Shown: positions 1 to 9,860, numbered from the stretch's first letter. The stretch: DNA of 11,652 nt from an uncultured Frankineae bacterium (GCA_902805805.1 CADCUE010000115.1:1-11652); one strand, 5' to 3'. The notes: generated by a model not told the origin, from the letters alone. Made by a program: numbers and translations.

Positions 1-1
1 G

Positions 2-652
2 CGCGGCGGTCCCGGCGGCCGCGTGCTGGCGCTGCCGGGCGCCGACGGCGCCGTCCGCGGGCTGGGCCGTGCGGCCATGGCTCTGGACGCCCACGCGGTC
101 ACGGCTCTGGTGCGCGAGGAGGTGTCCCGCCACGGGGTCCTGCACACCTGGGACCACGTCCTGCGACCGGTGCTGGTCGCCGTCGGCGCGCGGTGGGCCG
201 CCACCGGCGACGGCGTCGAGGTGGAGCACCTGCTGTCCGACTGCACGTCCGTCGTCCTGCGGGAGATCGCCTCGGCGGCGCCCGAGCTGCCGGGACGCCG
301 TCCGGTGCTGCTGTCCTGCGCCCCGGACGAGCACCACGCTCTGCCGCTGCACGCCCTGGCGGCGGGGCTCGCCGAGCGCGGCGTGGGCGTACGCACCCTG
401 GGTCCGGCCATGCCCGCCTCCGCCCTGCAGGCGGCCGTGCGCCGGACCGGACCGGCCGCGCTGTTCGTCTGGTCGCAGCTGCCCGGGACGGCCGACCCCG
501 CTGTCCTGGAGGCGCTCCCGGTGACCCGCCCGCCGACGGCGGTCGTCGTCGGCGGACCCGGCTGGGTCCCCGACCGCCTGCCGCGCCGGGTCACGGTCGC
601 GGCCGACCTCCCGCACGCCCTCGAGCTCGTCGACCGGGCCCTCGGCGCCTGA
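2..652 (+). CDS. MerR/CarH-type B12-dependent (photoreceptor) regulator, 5' partial
   Basis: The C-terminal part of a cobalamin-binding transcriptional regulator; the reading frame is open to the left edge, so the N-terminal MerR winged helix is outside the window. Numbering from the GTG at 23, a four-helix B12-cap region (about residues 20-85) contains W58, then nine residues, then E68-H69. This is exactly the Wx9EH signature of CarH/LitR light sensors. A Rossmann-like B12-binding domain follows (about 93-205), with H105 in a D-E-H-H context aligned with the cobalt-ligating histidine; the glycine usual three residues later is P108. Family knowledge: such proteins bind adenosylcobalamin as tetramers, repress in the dark and release DNA in light. 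The target here is unknown. A string of palindromes follows the TGA. The domain call is firm; the light-sensing role is inferred. Confidence 0.85.
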   Translation, partial: RGGPGGRVLALPGADGAVRGLGRAAMALDAHAVTALVREEVSRHGVLHTWDHVLRPVLVAVGARWAATGDGVEVEHLLSDCTSVVLREIASAAPELPGRRPVLLSCAPDEHHALPLHALAAGLAERGVGVRTLGPAMPASALQAAVRRTGPAALFVWSQLPGTADPAVLEALPVTRPPTAVVVGGPGWVPDRLPRRVTVAADLPHALELVDRALGA

Positions 653-680
653 CCGGCGCCGGACGTCCGCAGCCGGCTGC
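653..680. repeat. Three consecutive short palindromes after the B12-regulator stop codon
   Basis: Three perfect self-complementary words follow the TGA at 650-652 almost without a gap: CCGGCGCCGG (653-662), CGGACGTCCG (660-669, sharing three bases with the first) and GCAGCCGGCTGC (669-680). There is no T-tract. They could form a compact structure at the mRNA 3' end that acts as an actinobacterial-style terminator, or be protein-binding sites. GC-rich DNA produces short palindromes easily, so the function is uncertain. Confidence 0.4.
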
Positions 681-698
681 TCCACTCGGCGGCACCGA

Positions 699-744
699 TG
701 TCCGGCGTCCCGGCGCAAGTCGGACAGTCTCGCGTTACAGAGAC
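699..744. promoter_or_regulatory. Candidate control region of the kinase-like/bldM operon
   Basis: Two inverted repeats lie about 70-115 bases before the start of the kinase-like gene: TGTCCG (699-704) with CGGACA (721-726), 16 bases apart, and GTCTC (727-731) with GAGAC (740-744), 8 bases apart. The spacer of the second holds TTACAGA, a weak -10-like word. No convincing -35 box is seen. This is the only intergenic space from which the downstream operon could have its own promoter, so an operator here is plausible but unproven. Confidence 0.25.
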
Positions 745-813
745 GGCGCGACGTGCCGATGCACTCGGGGAGAGAAGCGCGACGGGCGCTGCCTCCCGAC
801 GTCCTACGGAGTG

Positions 814-1518
814 ATGGTGACCAGCTTGCTCGCCAGTCTGCCCCGCCCCCGGCGGTCCGAGGAGAACGCGGGCGCCGCCGTGGCGGCGCCGGTCGACGGG
901 GACCTGCCGTCCGCGGTCCTGGCCCTCGCCGAGTCGGAGGCCGACGCGGTCGCCGACCGCCTGCACGACGGCGCCCTGCAGGCGCTGGTCGTGGCGCGCT
1001 ACGCCGCGGACGCCGCGGTGCGCGGCGGCGACCCGGTGCTGGCCCGCGACGCGGTCCAGGACGCGCTGGTCGCCCTGCGCCGTGCGGTCTGGCTGCTGCG
1101 CCCGCGCGGCGAGCAGGGGCTGCGCGTCGCCCTCGAGCAGCTGGCCGCCCAGAGGGCCGCGCTCGGAGGCGCTCCGCTGCACGTCGACGTCGACGCCGCG
1201 GCCGCCGCGGTCGAGGACGCCCTGACCCCTGCAGCGGCGACCGCGGCCTACCGGCTCGTCCAGCACGCTGCCGGTGACCGGCCGCTGACCGTGCGTCTGC
1301 GCCGGGCGGGCGACGGTCTGCGCCTCACCCTCGACGCCCCCGTCCCCGACCCCGCCGCCGAGCTGCTGCGCGCCCGCGCCGTCGGCGCCACGCTGCGGGT
1401 CACCCCTGACGGCGCCTGGCTGCACCTGCCCCTCGACGCCCCGCCGAACGACCCGCCCGTGCCCCACCTGCTCCTGACCGGCTCGTCCCCCACCCCGCTG
1501 ACCGAGGAAGCCCCATGA
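814..1518 (+). CDS. Degenerate NarL-type histidine-kinase-like protein coupled to the BldM-like regulator
   Basis: A 234-aa soluble protein with no membrane segments. Residues 46-100 resemble the HisKA_3 dimerisation and phosphoacceptor helix: H51 is in an R-L-H-D-G-A-L-Q context, followed by an R-R-A-V-W-L-L-R-P helix end. Residues 103-230 correspond in position to a HATPase_c domain but are badly eroded. The N-box helix reads Y146-R-L-V-Q-H-A-A without its asparagine, no D-x-G-x-G or G-x-G-L nucleotide-lid motif is visible, and the C-terminal strand (A-W-L-H-L-P-L) survives. It therefore probably does not bind ATP normally and may act as a phosphotransfer or scaffold partner. Its stop overlaps the next start by ATGA, which implies translational coupling. 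The start is uncertain: GGAG at 808-811 fits GTG 817 best, with ATG 814 or GTG 811 as alternatives. The domain assignment is by pattern only. Confidence 0.75.
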   Translation: MVTSLLASLPRPRRSEENAGAAVAAPVDGDLPSAVLALAESEADAVADRLHDGALQALVVARYAADAAVRGGDPVLARDAVQDALVALRRAVWLLRPRGEQGLRVALEQLAAQRAALGGAPLHVDVDAAAAAVEDALTPAAATAAYRLVQHAAGDRPLTVRLRRAGDGLRLTLDAPVPDPAAELLRARAVGATLRVTPDGAWLHLPLDAPPNDPPVPHLLLTGSSPTPLTEEAP

Positions 1519-2144
1519 CCACCGTCCTGATCTGCGACGACCACCGCATCGTCCGGGAGGGGCTGCGCCAGTTCGTGGCCGGCGTCCCGGGTGTCGACAA
1601 GGTGGAGACGGCCGCCAGCGGCGAGGAGGTCCTCGCCCGCTTCCCCCACGAGCAGCCCGACCTGGTCCTGATGGACGTCCGCATGCCGGGCCTGGGCGGT
1701 CTCGAGACGACCCGCCGGCTCGTCGCCGCGCACCCCAAGGCCCGCGTCATCATGCTGACCGCCGCCGACGACCGCGACCAGGTCGCGGCTGCCGTCTCGC
1801 ACGGTGCGCGCGGCTACCTGCTCAAGGACGTCAGCCACGAGGAGCTCTGCGCCGCCGTCGCCCACGCCCTGAACGGCATGGACCTCGTCGAGCCGTCGCT
1901 GCGCCGCGCGCTGGCCGTACGGGAGGCCGTCCGCACGTCCCCGCCCGGGGGCCAGCTCACCGAGCGCGAGCTGCAGGTCCTGACCGGGATGAGCCAGGGC
2001 AAGAGCAACGGCCAGATCGGCCGCGACCTCTACCTGTCCGAGGACACCATCAAGACGCACGCCCGGCGGCTGTTCCGCAAGCTCGGCGTCAACGACCGCG
2101 CCCAGGCCGTGGCGCTCGGCTTCCGCCGGGGCCTGGTCACCTGA
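1515..2144 (+). CDS. bldM: BldM-like NarL/FixJ response regulator
   Basis: A 209-aa two-domain regulator. The receiver domain (1-120) has the acidic pair D8-D9, phospho-acceptor D54 in L-M-D-V-R-M-P-G, T82 and K104, so the phosphorylation pocket is complete. The C-terminal LuxR-type helix-turn-helix (about 145-205) reads L-T-E-R-E-L-Q-V-L, then S-E-D-T-I-K-T-H-A-R-R-L-F, and ends A-V-A-L-G-F-R-R-G-L-V. That ending and the position just upstream of guaB both match my recollection of Streptomyces BldM, a regulator of aerial growth and sporulation that works as a homodimer or with WhiI. A strong ribosome-binding site, GAGGAAG at 1504-1510, lies 4 bases before the ATG, inside the upstream gene. 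Streptomyces BldM is usually treated as an orphan or atypical regulator; here it has a coupled kinase-like neighbour. The family call is secure and orthology is likely. Confidence 0.85.
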   Translation: MTTVLICDDHRIVREGLRQFVAGVPGVDKVETAASGEEVLARFPHEQPDLVLMDVRMPGLGGLETTRRLVAAHPKARVIMLTAADDRDQVAAAVSHGARGYLLKDVSHEELCAAVAHALNGMDLVEPSLRRALAVREAVRTSPPGGQLTERELQVLTGMSQGKSNGQIGRDLYLSEDTIKTHARRLFRKLGVNDRAQAVALGFRRGLVT

Positions 2145-2163
2145 GCGCGTCTCGGGCCTGACC

Positions 2164-3728
<1,565 letters not shown>

Positions 3729-3729
<1 letters not shown>

Positions 3730-4907
3730 TGTCGAGCAACGAGAGCGTGCAGATCGGGATCGGCAAGAGCGCCCGGCGGGCGTACGGCTTCGACGACATC
3801 TCGGTGGTCCCCTCCCGCCGCACCCGCGACCCGGAGGACGTCTCCATCGCCTGGGAGATCGACGCCTACCGCTTCGAGCTGCCGCTCGTCGCCAGTGCGA
3901 TGGACGGCGTGGTGTCGCCCGAGATCGCCATCCGCATCGGGCAGCTCGGCGGCCTGGGGGTCCTCAACCTCGAGGGCCTGTGGACCCGCTACGACGACCC
4001 CGAGCCGCTGCTCGACGAGATCGCGCAGCTGCCGGAGGAGACGGCGACGGCGCGGATGCAGGAGATCTACGCCAAGCCGATCGAGCCGGACCTGATCACC
4101 GCTCGGGTCAAGCAGATCCGTGACGCCGGTGTGACGGTCGCCGCGTCGCTGACGCCGCAGCGGACGGTGCAGTTCGCGCAGACGGTGCTCGACAGCGGCG
4201 TGGACCTGTTCGTCATCCAGGGCACGGTGGTGTCCGCGGAGCACGTGTCCTCGCGCAGCGAGCCGCTCAACCTCAAGCGCTTCATCGCCGACCTCGACGT
4301 GCCGGTGCTCGTCGGCGGCTGCGCGACCTACATGAGCGCGCTGCACCTCATGCGCACCGGAGCGGCCGGCATCCTCGTCGGTGTCGGGCCCGGGCAGGCC
4401 AACACCACCCGCGGGGTGCTCGGGATCGGCGTGCCCATGGCGACCTCCATCGCCGACGCGGCCGGCGCGCGCCGGGACTACCTCGACGAGTCCGGCGGGC
4501 GCTACGTCCACGTCATCGCCGACGGCGGCATGCGCACCGGCGGCGACGTCGCCAAGGCGATCGCCTGCGGCGCCGACGCCGTGATGATGGGCAGCCCGCT
4601 GGCCCGGTCCACCGATGCGCCCGGTCGTGGCTGGCACTGGGGCCACGGCAGCTACCACCCGGAGCTGCCCCGCGGCACGCGGGTGCGCGTCGACCCCGTC
4701 GGCACGCTCGAGGAGGTCCTGCTCGGACCCGCGCGCACCGACGAGGGCACGACCAACCTGATGGGCGGGCTGCGTCGCGCCATGGCGATGACGGGCTACA
4801 GCTCGATCAAGGAGTTCCAGAAGGTCGAGGTCATGGTCGCGCCGGCCGTGACGACCGAGGGCAAGAGCCTGCAGCGCGCCCAGGGCGTCGGGATGGGCGC
4901 GGGCTAG
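3729..4907 (+). CDS. guaB3: GuaB3 family IMP dehydrogenase-like protein
   Basis: A 392-aa IMPDH/GMP-reductase-family TIM barrel without CBS domains, from the actinobacterial GuaB3 branch. It keeps the early F-D-D-I-S-V-V-P-S strand, V-A-S-A-M-D-G-V, the I-A-D-G-G-M phosphate site with a [10 protein letters not shown] strand, and an [10 protein letters not shown] segment near the C-terminus. In the catalytic loop, G-P-G-Q-A-N-T-T-R has Asn225 where GuaB has its nucleophilic cysteine, so the classical thioimidate mechanism is not available. From memory, other actinobacterial GuaB3 proteins also lack this cysteine, so this is probably a family trait. The physiological reaction is unsettled; a regulatory or accessory role in guanine metabolism is inferred. 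Translation is coupled to guaB through TGATG, with GGGGG at 3716-3720 as a possible ribosome-binding site. Confidence 0.92.
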
Positions 4908-5015
4908 GGATCTGCTGCCGGTCCGGGTCGGCCGGCCCTCCCGGGAAGTGGCGATCGACGGGCCGGTCCGGGCTCGCGAGATCGCCACTTCTCAGGACGG
5001 CGCGGGCTAGGGATC
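4896..5015. repeat. Duplicated 3' end of guaB3 (17-bp direct repeat, 103-bp period)
   Basis: GGCGCGGGCTAGGGATC occurs at 4896-4912, where it contains the guaB3 stop codon, and again at 4999-5015. Each copy is followed by a diverged but recognisable continuation, a CGGGTCG core leading to a TCCCGG-GAAG end at about 4948 and 5039. The arrangement looks like a partial tandem duplication of about 100 bp that has since lost bases in the second copy. The inverted repeat at 4945-4991 lies within the first unit. Confidence 0.75.
4945..4991. terminator. Perfect 12-bp inverted repeat between convergent genes (REP-like/bidirectional terminator)
   Basis: GAAGTGGCGATC (4945-4956) is the exact reverse complement of GATCGCCACTTC (4980-4991), separated by 23 bases; a G-C and a G-T pair extend the stem outward to 4943/4993. 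It sits between the ends of guaB3 (+) and the MMPL gene (-), the expected place for a bidirectional terminator. There is no T-tract on either strand. The word has the look of a dispersed intergenic element, but copy number cannot be judged from one window. Confidence 0.65.
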
Positions 5016-5049
5016 AGGGGCCGGGTCGCCTCCCGGAAGGGCGTCGAGG

Positions 5050-7209
5050 TCACCGCCTGTGAGCGACGAGGGCCGGCGCGGAGTCGGTCGCGGGGCGGGG
5101 GGTGGGCAGAGCGGGGACGTCGGCCTCGGGCTCGAGGTCGAGGTGGGGGAGCAGGCGGTCCAGCCACGCGGGCAGCCACCAGTTCCAGCGGCCGAGCAGG
5201 GCCATCGAGGCGGGCACGAGGACCATCCGTACGACGGTGGCGTCCACGGCGATGGCGGCGGCCAGGCCGACGCCCATCATCTTCAGGACGAGGTCGCCCT
5301 CGGCCGCGAAGCCGAGGAAGACGGCGACCATGATCGCGGCCGCGGCGGAGATCAGCCGGCCGGTGGCGGCGAGGCCGGTCACGACGCTGCGGTGCGGATC
5401 GCCCGTGCGCAGCCACTCCTCGCGGACGCGGGAGAGCAGGAACACCTCGTAGTCCATCGACAGCCCGAACGCCACGGCGAACATCAGGATCGGCACCCAG
5501 CTCGACACGGGCACCTCGTGGTCGAGCCCCAGCAGACCCGCGCCCCAGCCCCAGGAGAAGACGGCGACGACGACGCCGTAGGCCGCGGAGATGCTCAGCA
5601 GGTTCATGAGCGCCGCCTTGAGCGCGACGACCGGTGAGCGGAACACCACGGCGAGCAGCAGGAACGACAGGCTGACCACGAAGCCGATCACCACCCAGAT
5701 GCGCTCGGTCAGCAGCTCGGTGATGTCGACCAGCGCCGGCGTCATCCCGGTGACCTCGGCACCTGTCGGCAGGACGTCCGAGCGAAGGCGCTGCAGGAGC
5801 TCGGTGGTCGCCTCGTCGCTCGGTCCGGTCGTCGGCTCGACGACCACCAGGGCCGCGCCGCCGGTCGGGGAGAGCTCCGGCCCGGCGACCTGCGCCACGC
5901 CCTCGGCCACGGACAGGTCCTGCACCAGCGCCGGCAGGGAGGCGACCGGCACGCGGTCGAGGTCGACGGCGACGAGGAACGGGCCGTTGGCGCCGGGCCC
6001 GAAGCCCTCGGCGACGAGGTCGTACGCCTGCCGGGTCGTGCTGTCGGCCGGCTGCGCGCTGGTGTCGGCCGGCCACAGGCGCATGTCCAGGGTCGGCACG
6101 GCCAGGCCGAGCAGCAGGCCGAGGGCGCCGAGGGCCCAGGGCAGCGGCCGGCGGCCGACGCGCTCGGCCCAGCGGGCGGTGAGCGGGACGGCGGTGCGGG
6201 CGGACCGGCCGCGGCGGGTGCGGCGCGGCAGGACGCGGTGGCCGGCGAGCGCGAGGGCGGCCGGTACGAGCGTGAGGGCGGCGGCGGCGACGGACACGAC
6301 CGCCAGGGCGGTCGCGGAACCGAACGTCGAGTACGTCGACAGCCCGGCCAGGCGCAGGCCCATCAGCGAGACGAGCACGGTCGCCGCAGCGAAGACCACG
6401 GACCGGCCGGCGGTGGCGGTGGCCCGGGCGGCGGCGGCGCGGACGCCGTACCCGCTCTGCAGCAGCTCGACGTGCCGGCTGACGAGCAGCAGGGCGTAGT
6501 CGATGCCGACGCCGAGCCCCACCATGGTCGCGACCGTGGGCGCGGAGGTGCTCACGTCGGTGACGGCGGCGAGCAGCAGGACGCCGGCGGAGCCGACGGC
6601 GAGGCCGAGCATCGCGACGAGGATCGGGACGCCGGCGGCGACCACGGAGCCGAAGGTCAGCACGAGCAGCGCCAGCGCGACGGCGATGCCGACGAGCTCG
6701 CCGGTGCCGCCGATCTCCAGGCTCGCGCTGTCGGGGACGTCGCCGCCGAGCTCGACCTGCAGCCCGGCGGCCTCGGTCGGCGCCACGGCGTCCTCGAGCG
6801 CACCGAGCTCGCCCATGAGGTCGGGGTCGGTGACGGGGACGTCGTAGCGGACGTCGAGCAGCACGGTCGCGCGGTCGGCGGAGGTGCGGGCCGGCGCGAC
6901 GCCGCTGACGTGCGGCATGTCCGCCAGCCGCTCGCGCAGCGCCTCGACGGCGACGGGGTCCACGGCGGCGCCGCGGCGGTCGTGGACGACGACCCGGTCA
7001 GCTGCCCCGGACACGGCCGGGAACTGCTCGCGGAGCAGGTCGGTGCCGGCCTGGGCCGGCAGCCCGGGCACGTCGTAGTCATCGTGCGGCGTGCCGCCGA
7101 AGCCGGCGACGAGCGCGAAGGCGGCGGCCAGCGCCGCCAGCCACACCCCTCCGGTCCGCCACGGGTGGGCCGCGGCCGAGCCCCCCAGCCGGTGCAGCCA
7201 ACGCGTCAT
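5050..7209 (-). CDS. MMPL/RND-family membrane transporter
   Basis: A 719-aa inner-membrane protein with the duplicated RND layout. TM1 is at about 22-38, an extracytoplasmic domain at 40-165, five membrane segments at about 170-323, a linker, TM7 at about 355-373, a second extracytoplasmic domain at 375-500 and the last five segments at about 503-672. Each half has the Asp-Tyr pair of the proton relay in its fourth helix: G-I-D237-Y238-A-L-L and S-M-D586-Y587-E-V-F. MMPL proteins export lipids, glycolipids, drugs or siderophores using proton-motive force; the substrate here cannot be told. The ATG at 7209 has GGGGGAG 4-5 bases upstream; a longer in-frame reading to 7371 would run into guaA and is rejected. 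It stands alone, divergent from guaA and convergent with guaB3, and no TetR regulator is adjacent. Confidence 0.92.
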   Translation of the reverse strand: MTRWLHRLGGSAAAHPWRTGGVWLAALAAAFALVAGFGGTPHDDYDVPGLPAQAGTDLLREQFPAVSGAADRVVVHDRRGAAVDPVAVEALRERLADMPHVSGVAPARTSADRATVLLDVRYDVPVTDPDLMGELGALEDAVAPTEAAGLQVELGGDVPDSASLEIGGTGELVGIAVALALLVLTFGSVVAAGVPILVAMLGLAVGSAGVLLLAAVTDVSTSAPTVATMVGLGVGIDYALLLVSRHVELLQSGYGVRAAAARATATAGRSVVFAAATVLVSLMGLRLAGLSTYSTFGSATALAVVSVAAAALTLVPAALALAGHRVLPRRTRRGRSARTAVPLTARWAERVGRRPLPWALGALGLLLGLAVPTLDMRLWPADTSAQPADSTTRQAYDLVAEGFGPGANGPFLVAVDLDRVPVASLPALVQDLSVAEGVAQVAGPELSPTGGAALVVVEPTTGPSDEATTELLQRLRSDVLPTGAEVTGMTPALVDITELLTERIWVVIGFVVSLSFLLLAVVFRSPVVALKAALMNLLSISAAYGVVVAVFSWGWGAGLLGLDHEVPVSSWVPILMFAVAFGLSMDYEVFLLSRVREEWLRTGDPHRSVVTGLAATGRLISAAAAIMVAVFLGFAAEGDLVLKMMGVGLAAAIAVDATVVRMVLVPASMALLGRWNWWLPAWLDRLLPHLDLEPEADVPALPTPRPATDSAPALVAHRR

Positions 7210-7260
7210 GACTCTCCCCCTCCGACGTGCTCCTGTGGTCGGGGAGATCCTGCGGGGCAG

Positions 7261-7293
7261 CGCTTGTCCTGCGCTTGCGGCCGACTCGCAAGC
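7261..7293. promoter_or_regulatory. Candidate operator in the MMPL-guaA divergent region
   Basis: Three copies of one half-site lie in 32 bases: CGCTTG at 7261-7266, CGCTTG at 7272-7277, and its reverse complement CAAGCG in near form (CGCAAGC, 7287-7293). The last two make a perfect inverted repeat, GCTTGCG-N7-CGCAAGC (7273-7279/7287-7293), a size usual for TetR/MarR-type operators. The site is about 52-84 bases upstream of the MMPL start and 50 bases upstream of guaA, so it could control either gene. The binding protein is unknown. Confidence 0.4.
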
Positions 7294-7329
7294 CGCGAGC
7301 AGGCGGCTGGGGACGCCGTTCGGCGCCGG

Positions 7330-7342
7330 TAGCCTCCCGGGG

Positions 7343-7345
<3 letters not shown>
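7330..7345 (+). promoter_or_regulatory. guaA -10 element and leaderless start
   Basis: TAGCCT at 7330-7335 fits the actinobacterial -10 consensus TANNNT. The GTG start of guaA begins 8 bases after its last T, at 7343, which is where transcription should begin. No Shine-Dalgarno sequence precedes this GTG, so a leaderless mRNA is predicted. No clear -35 is seen. Confidence 0.5.
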
Positions 7346-8911
<1,566 letters not shown>

Positions 8912-8921
8912 GACGGCCCAG

Positions 8922-9050
8922 GTGATCGGGCTGCTCGTGCGCTTCGACGAGACCTGCGCCCGGCGGCTCCACGGCTGACCGCCGAGGTCGTGGCCGGCGA
9001 GCCGGGGACGCTGGTGCACGCCACGCACGCGGTCACCAGCATGACGTCAC
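8922..9050 (+). pseudogene. Remnant of an ABM-type (antibiotic biosynthesis monooxygenase-like) gene
   Basis: From GTG 8922 one frame reads V-I-G-L-L-V-R-F-D and then stops at TGA 8976-8978. Shifting by one base at about 8975 gives a new frame reading L-T-A-E-V-V-A-G-E-P-G-T-L-V-H-A-T-H-A-V up to about 9035. Together these match the N-terminal half of ABM-fold small monooxygenases, which typically begin M-I-x-L-V-V-R-F and have an E-P-G-T-L-x-Y strand. A single lost base in the GGC/CTG context explains the shift. The second half of the fold (the Y-E-x-Y strand and the F-x-x-H helix) is absent. The start lies 10 bases after guaA, so the intact gene was probably co-transcribed with it. The identification is by recalled family pattern. 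Confidence 0.6.
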
Positions 9051-9086
9051 GGCTCACGTCGCAGGCTCCGCGGCCCGCTGCTCTGG

Positions 9087-9102
9087 GACACTCGTCGCTG
9101 TG
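9087..9102 (+). promoter_or_regulatory. Possible -10 element and leaderless start of the PAP2 gene
   Basis: GACACT at 9087-9092 is a degenerate match to TANNNT. The GTG of the PAP2 gene begins 8 bases after its last base, the same spacing as at guaA, and there is no ribosome-binding site before the GTG. Weak evidence. Confidence 0.3.
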
Positions 9103-9699
9103 CCGCGGACGGTGCTGGGGCGGATCGCCGCTGGGCTGCTCCTGGCCTTCGGCTCGCTCGCCGTCCTCGTCCGGGTCCGGGGCGAGCTGCCCGGCGACGG
9201 TGCGCTCGCCCGCCTGTCCTCGATGGGCGGTCCGCGTGCCCTCGCGCTGACGGTCGACCCGCTGACCGGCTACACGGGCACGGCCGTGATGACCGGCTTC
9301 GCCGTCCTGCTGCTGCTGCGGCTCGGGCGCCGACGCGACGCCGTGCTGTGCGCGATGTCGGTCGCCGGTGCGCTGGTGGGCACCACGCTGCTCAAGCACC
9401 TGGTGGGTCGTCCCCGGCCCGATCTGCTGCCGCCGTCCGTGGCGGTCTCGCCGTTCAGCTTCCCCAGTGGGCATGCCGCCGCAACGGCTGCGCTGGTCGT
9501 CGCCCTGCTGCTCGCGGTGCGGGGCACGCGGGGGCTGGTCCCTGTCGCCGCAGCCGGAACGGTGGCGGTGCTCGGCACAGCAGCAGCGCAGCTGGTCCTG
9601 GGGCTGCACCGGGCCTCCGACGTCGTCGGCGGTTGGCTGTGGGCCGCCGCCTGGACCGCTGCCGTGTGGGCCGCGCTCGACCGACGCACCGCCCGTTGA
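9100..9699 (+). CDS. PAP2-superfamily membrane phosphatase
   Basis: A 199-aa integral membrane protein with about six hydrophobic segments (near 8-25, 58-75, 80-97, 127-140, 145-168, 176-193). It has the three PAP2 signature regions: K99-x6-R106-P107, P-S-G-H with His125, and H170-x3-D174 in L-G-L-H-R-A-S-D-V-V-G-G. In the third motif, usually S-R-x5-H-x3-D, the phosphate-binding arginine is Q164 and the serine is alanine. Members remove phosphate from lipid substrates such as phosphatidic acid, phosphatidylglycerol phosphate or undecaprenyl pyrophosphate. The Gln could lower activity or change substrate. The GTG at 9100 is the only sensible start in this frame. The gene stands alone between two gene remnants. 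Confidence 0.88.
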   Translation: MPRTVLGRIAAGLLLAFGSLAVLVRVRGELPGDGALARLSSMGGPRALALTVDPLTGYTGTAVMTGFAVLLLLRLGRRRDAVLCAMSVAGALVGTTLLKHLVGRPRPDLLPPSVAVSPFSFPSGHAAATAALVVALLLAVRGTRGLVPVAAAGTVAVLGTAAAQLVLGLHRASDVVGGWLWAAAWTAAVWAALDRRTAR

Positions 9700-9751
9700 C
9701 CTGACCTCGCCGATCCGGAGCCGTGGCTCGGGGCAGACGCAGGACATCGGC

Positions 9752-9769
9752 CAGGACCCCACCGTCCTG
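9752..9769 (+). terminator. Weak hairpin downstream of the PAP2 gene
   Basis: CAGGAC (9752-9757) pairs with GTCCTG (9764-9769) around a CCCACC loop, about 52 bases after the PAP2 stop. It has no T-tract. It could end the PAP2 transcript, but a 6-bp stem is weak evidence in DNA of this GC content. Confidence 0.3.
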
Positions 9770-9840
9770 CAGCCGCTCGGGCGACGGGCTGTCGTGGACG
9801 ACCAGCTCGCGGGCGAGCGGTCCTGCCGGCCGACCGGGCG

Positions 9841-9860
9841 GGGCACACTGCGGGCAGGAC
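9841..9860 (+). promoter_or_regulatory. Promoter-like element of the cupin remnant
   Basis: GGGCACACT (9841-9849), a 2-base spacer and GGGCAGGAC (9852-9860) are repeated almost exactly before the alpha/beta-hydrolase gene (11326-11346). CACACT at 9844-9849 is in the right place for a -10 box whose transcript would begin near 9857, at the degraded start of the cupin remnant. The downstream half also pairs with GTCCTGC at 9820-9826. Confidence 0.4.

Noticed and set aside
193..813. Upstream extension of the kinase-like reading frame over the B12-regulator gene.
   Set aside because: It lies in a shifted frame across a clearly conserved domain and reads as Arg/Gly/Ala-rich sequence without any motif; the H-box protein begins only at about 811-817.
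9042..9049. TGACGTCA palindrome as an operator for the PAP2 gene.
   Set aside because: An 8-bp palindrome is too short to support in this base composition, and it lies at the end of the ABM remnant.
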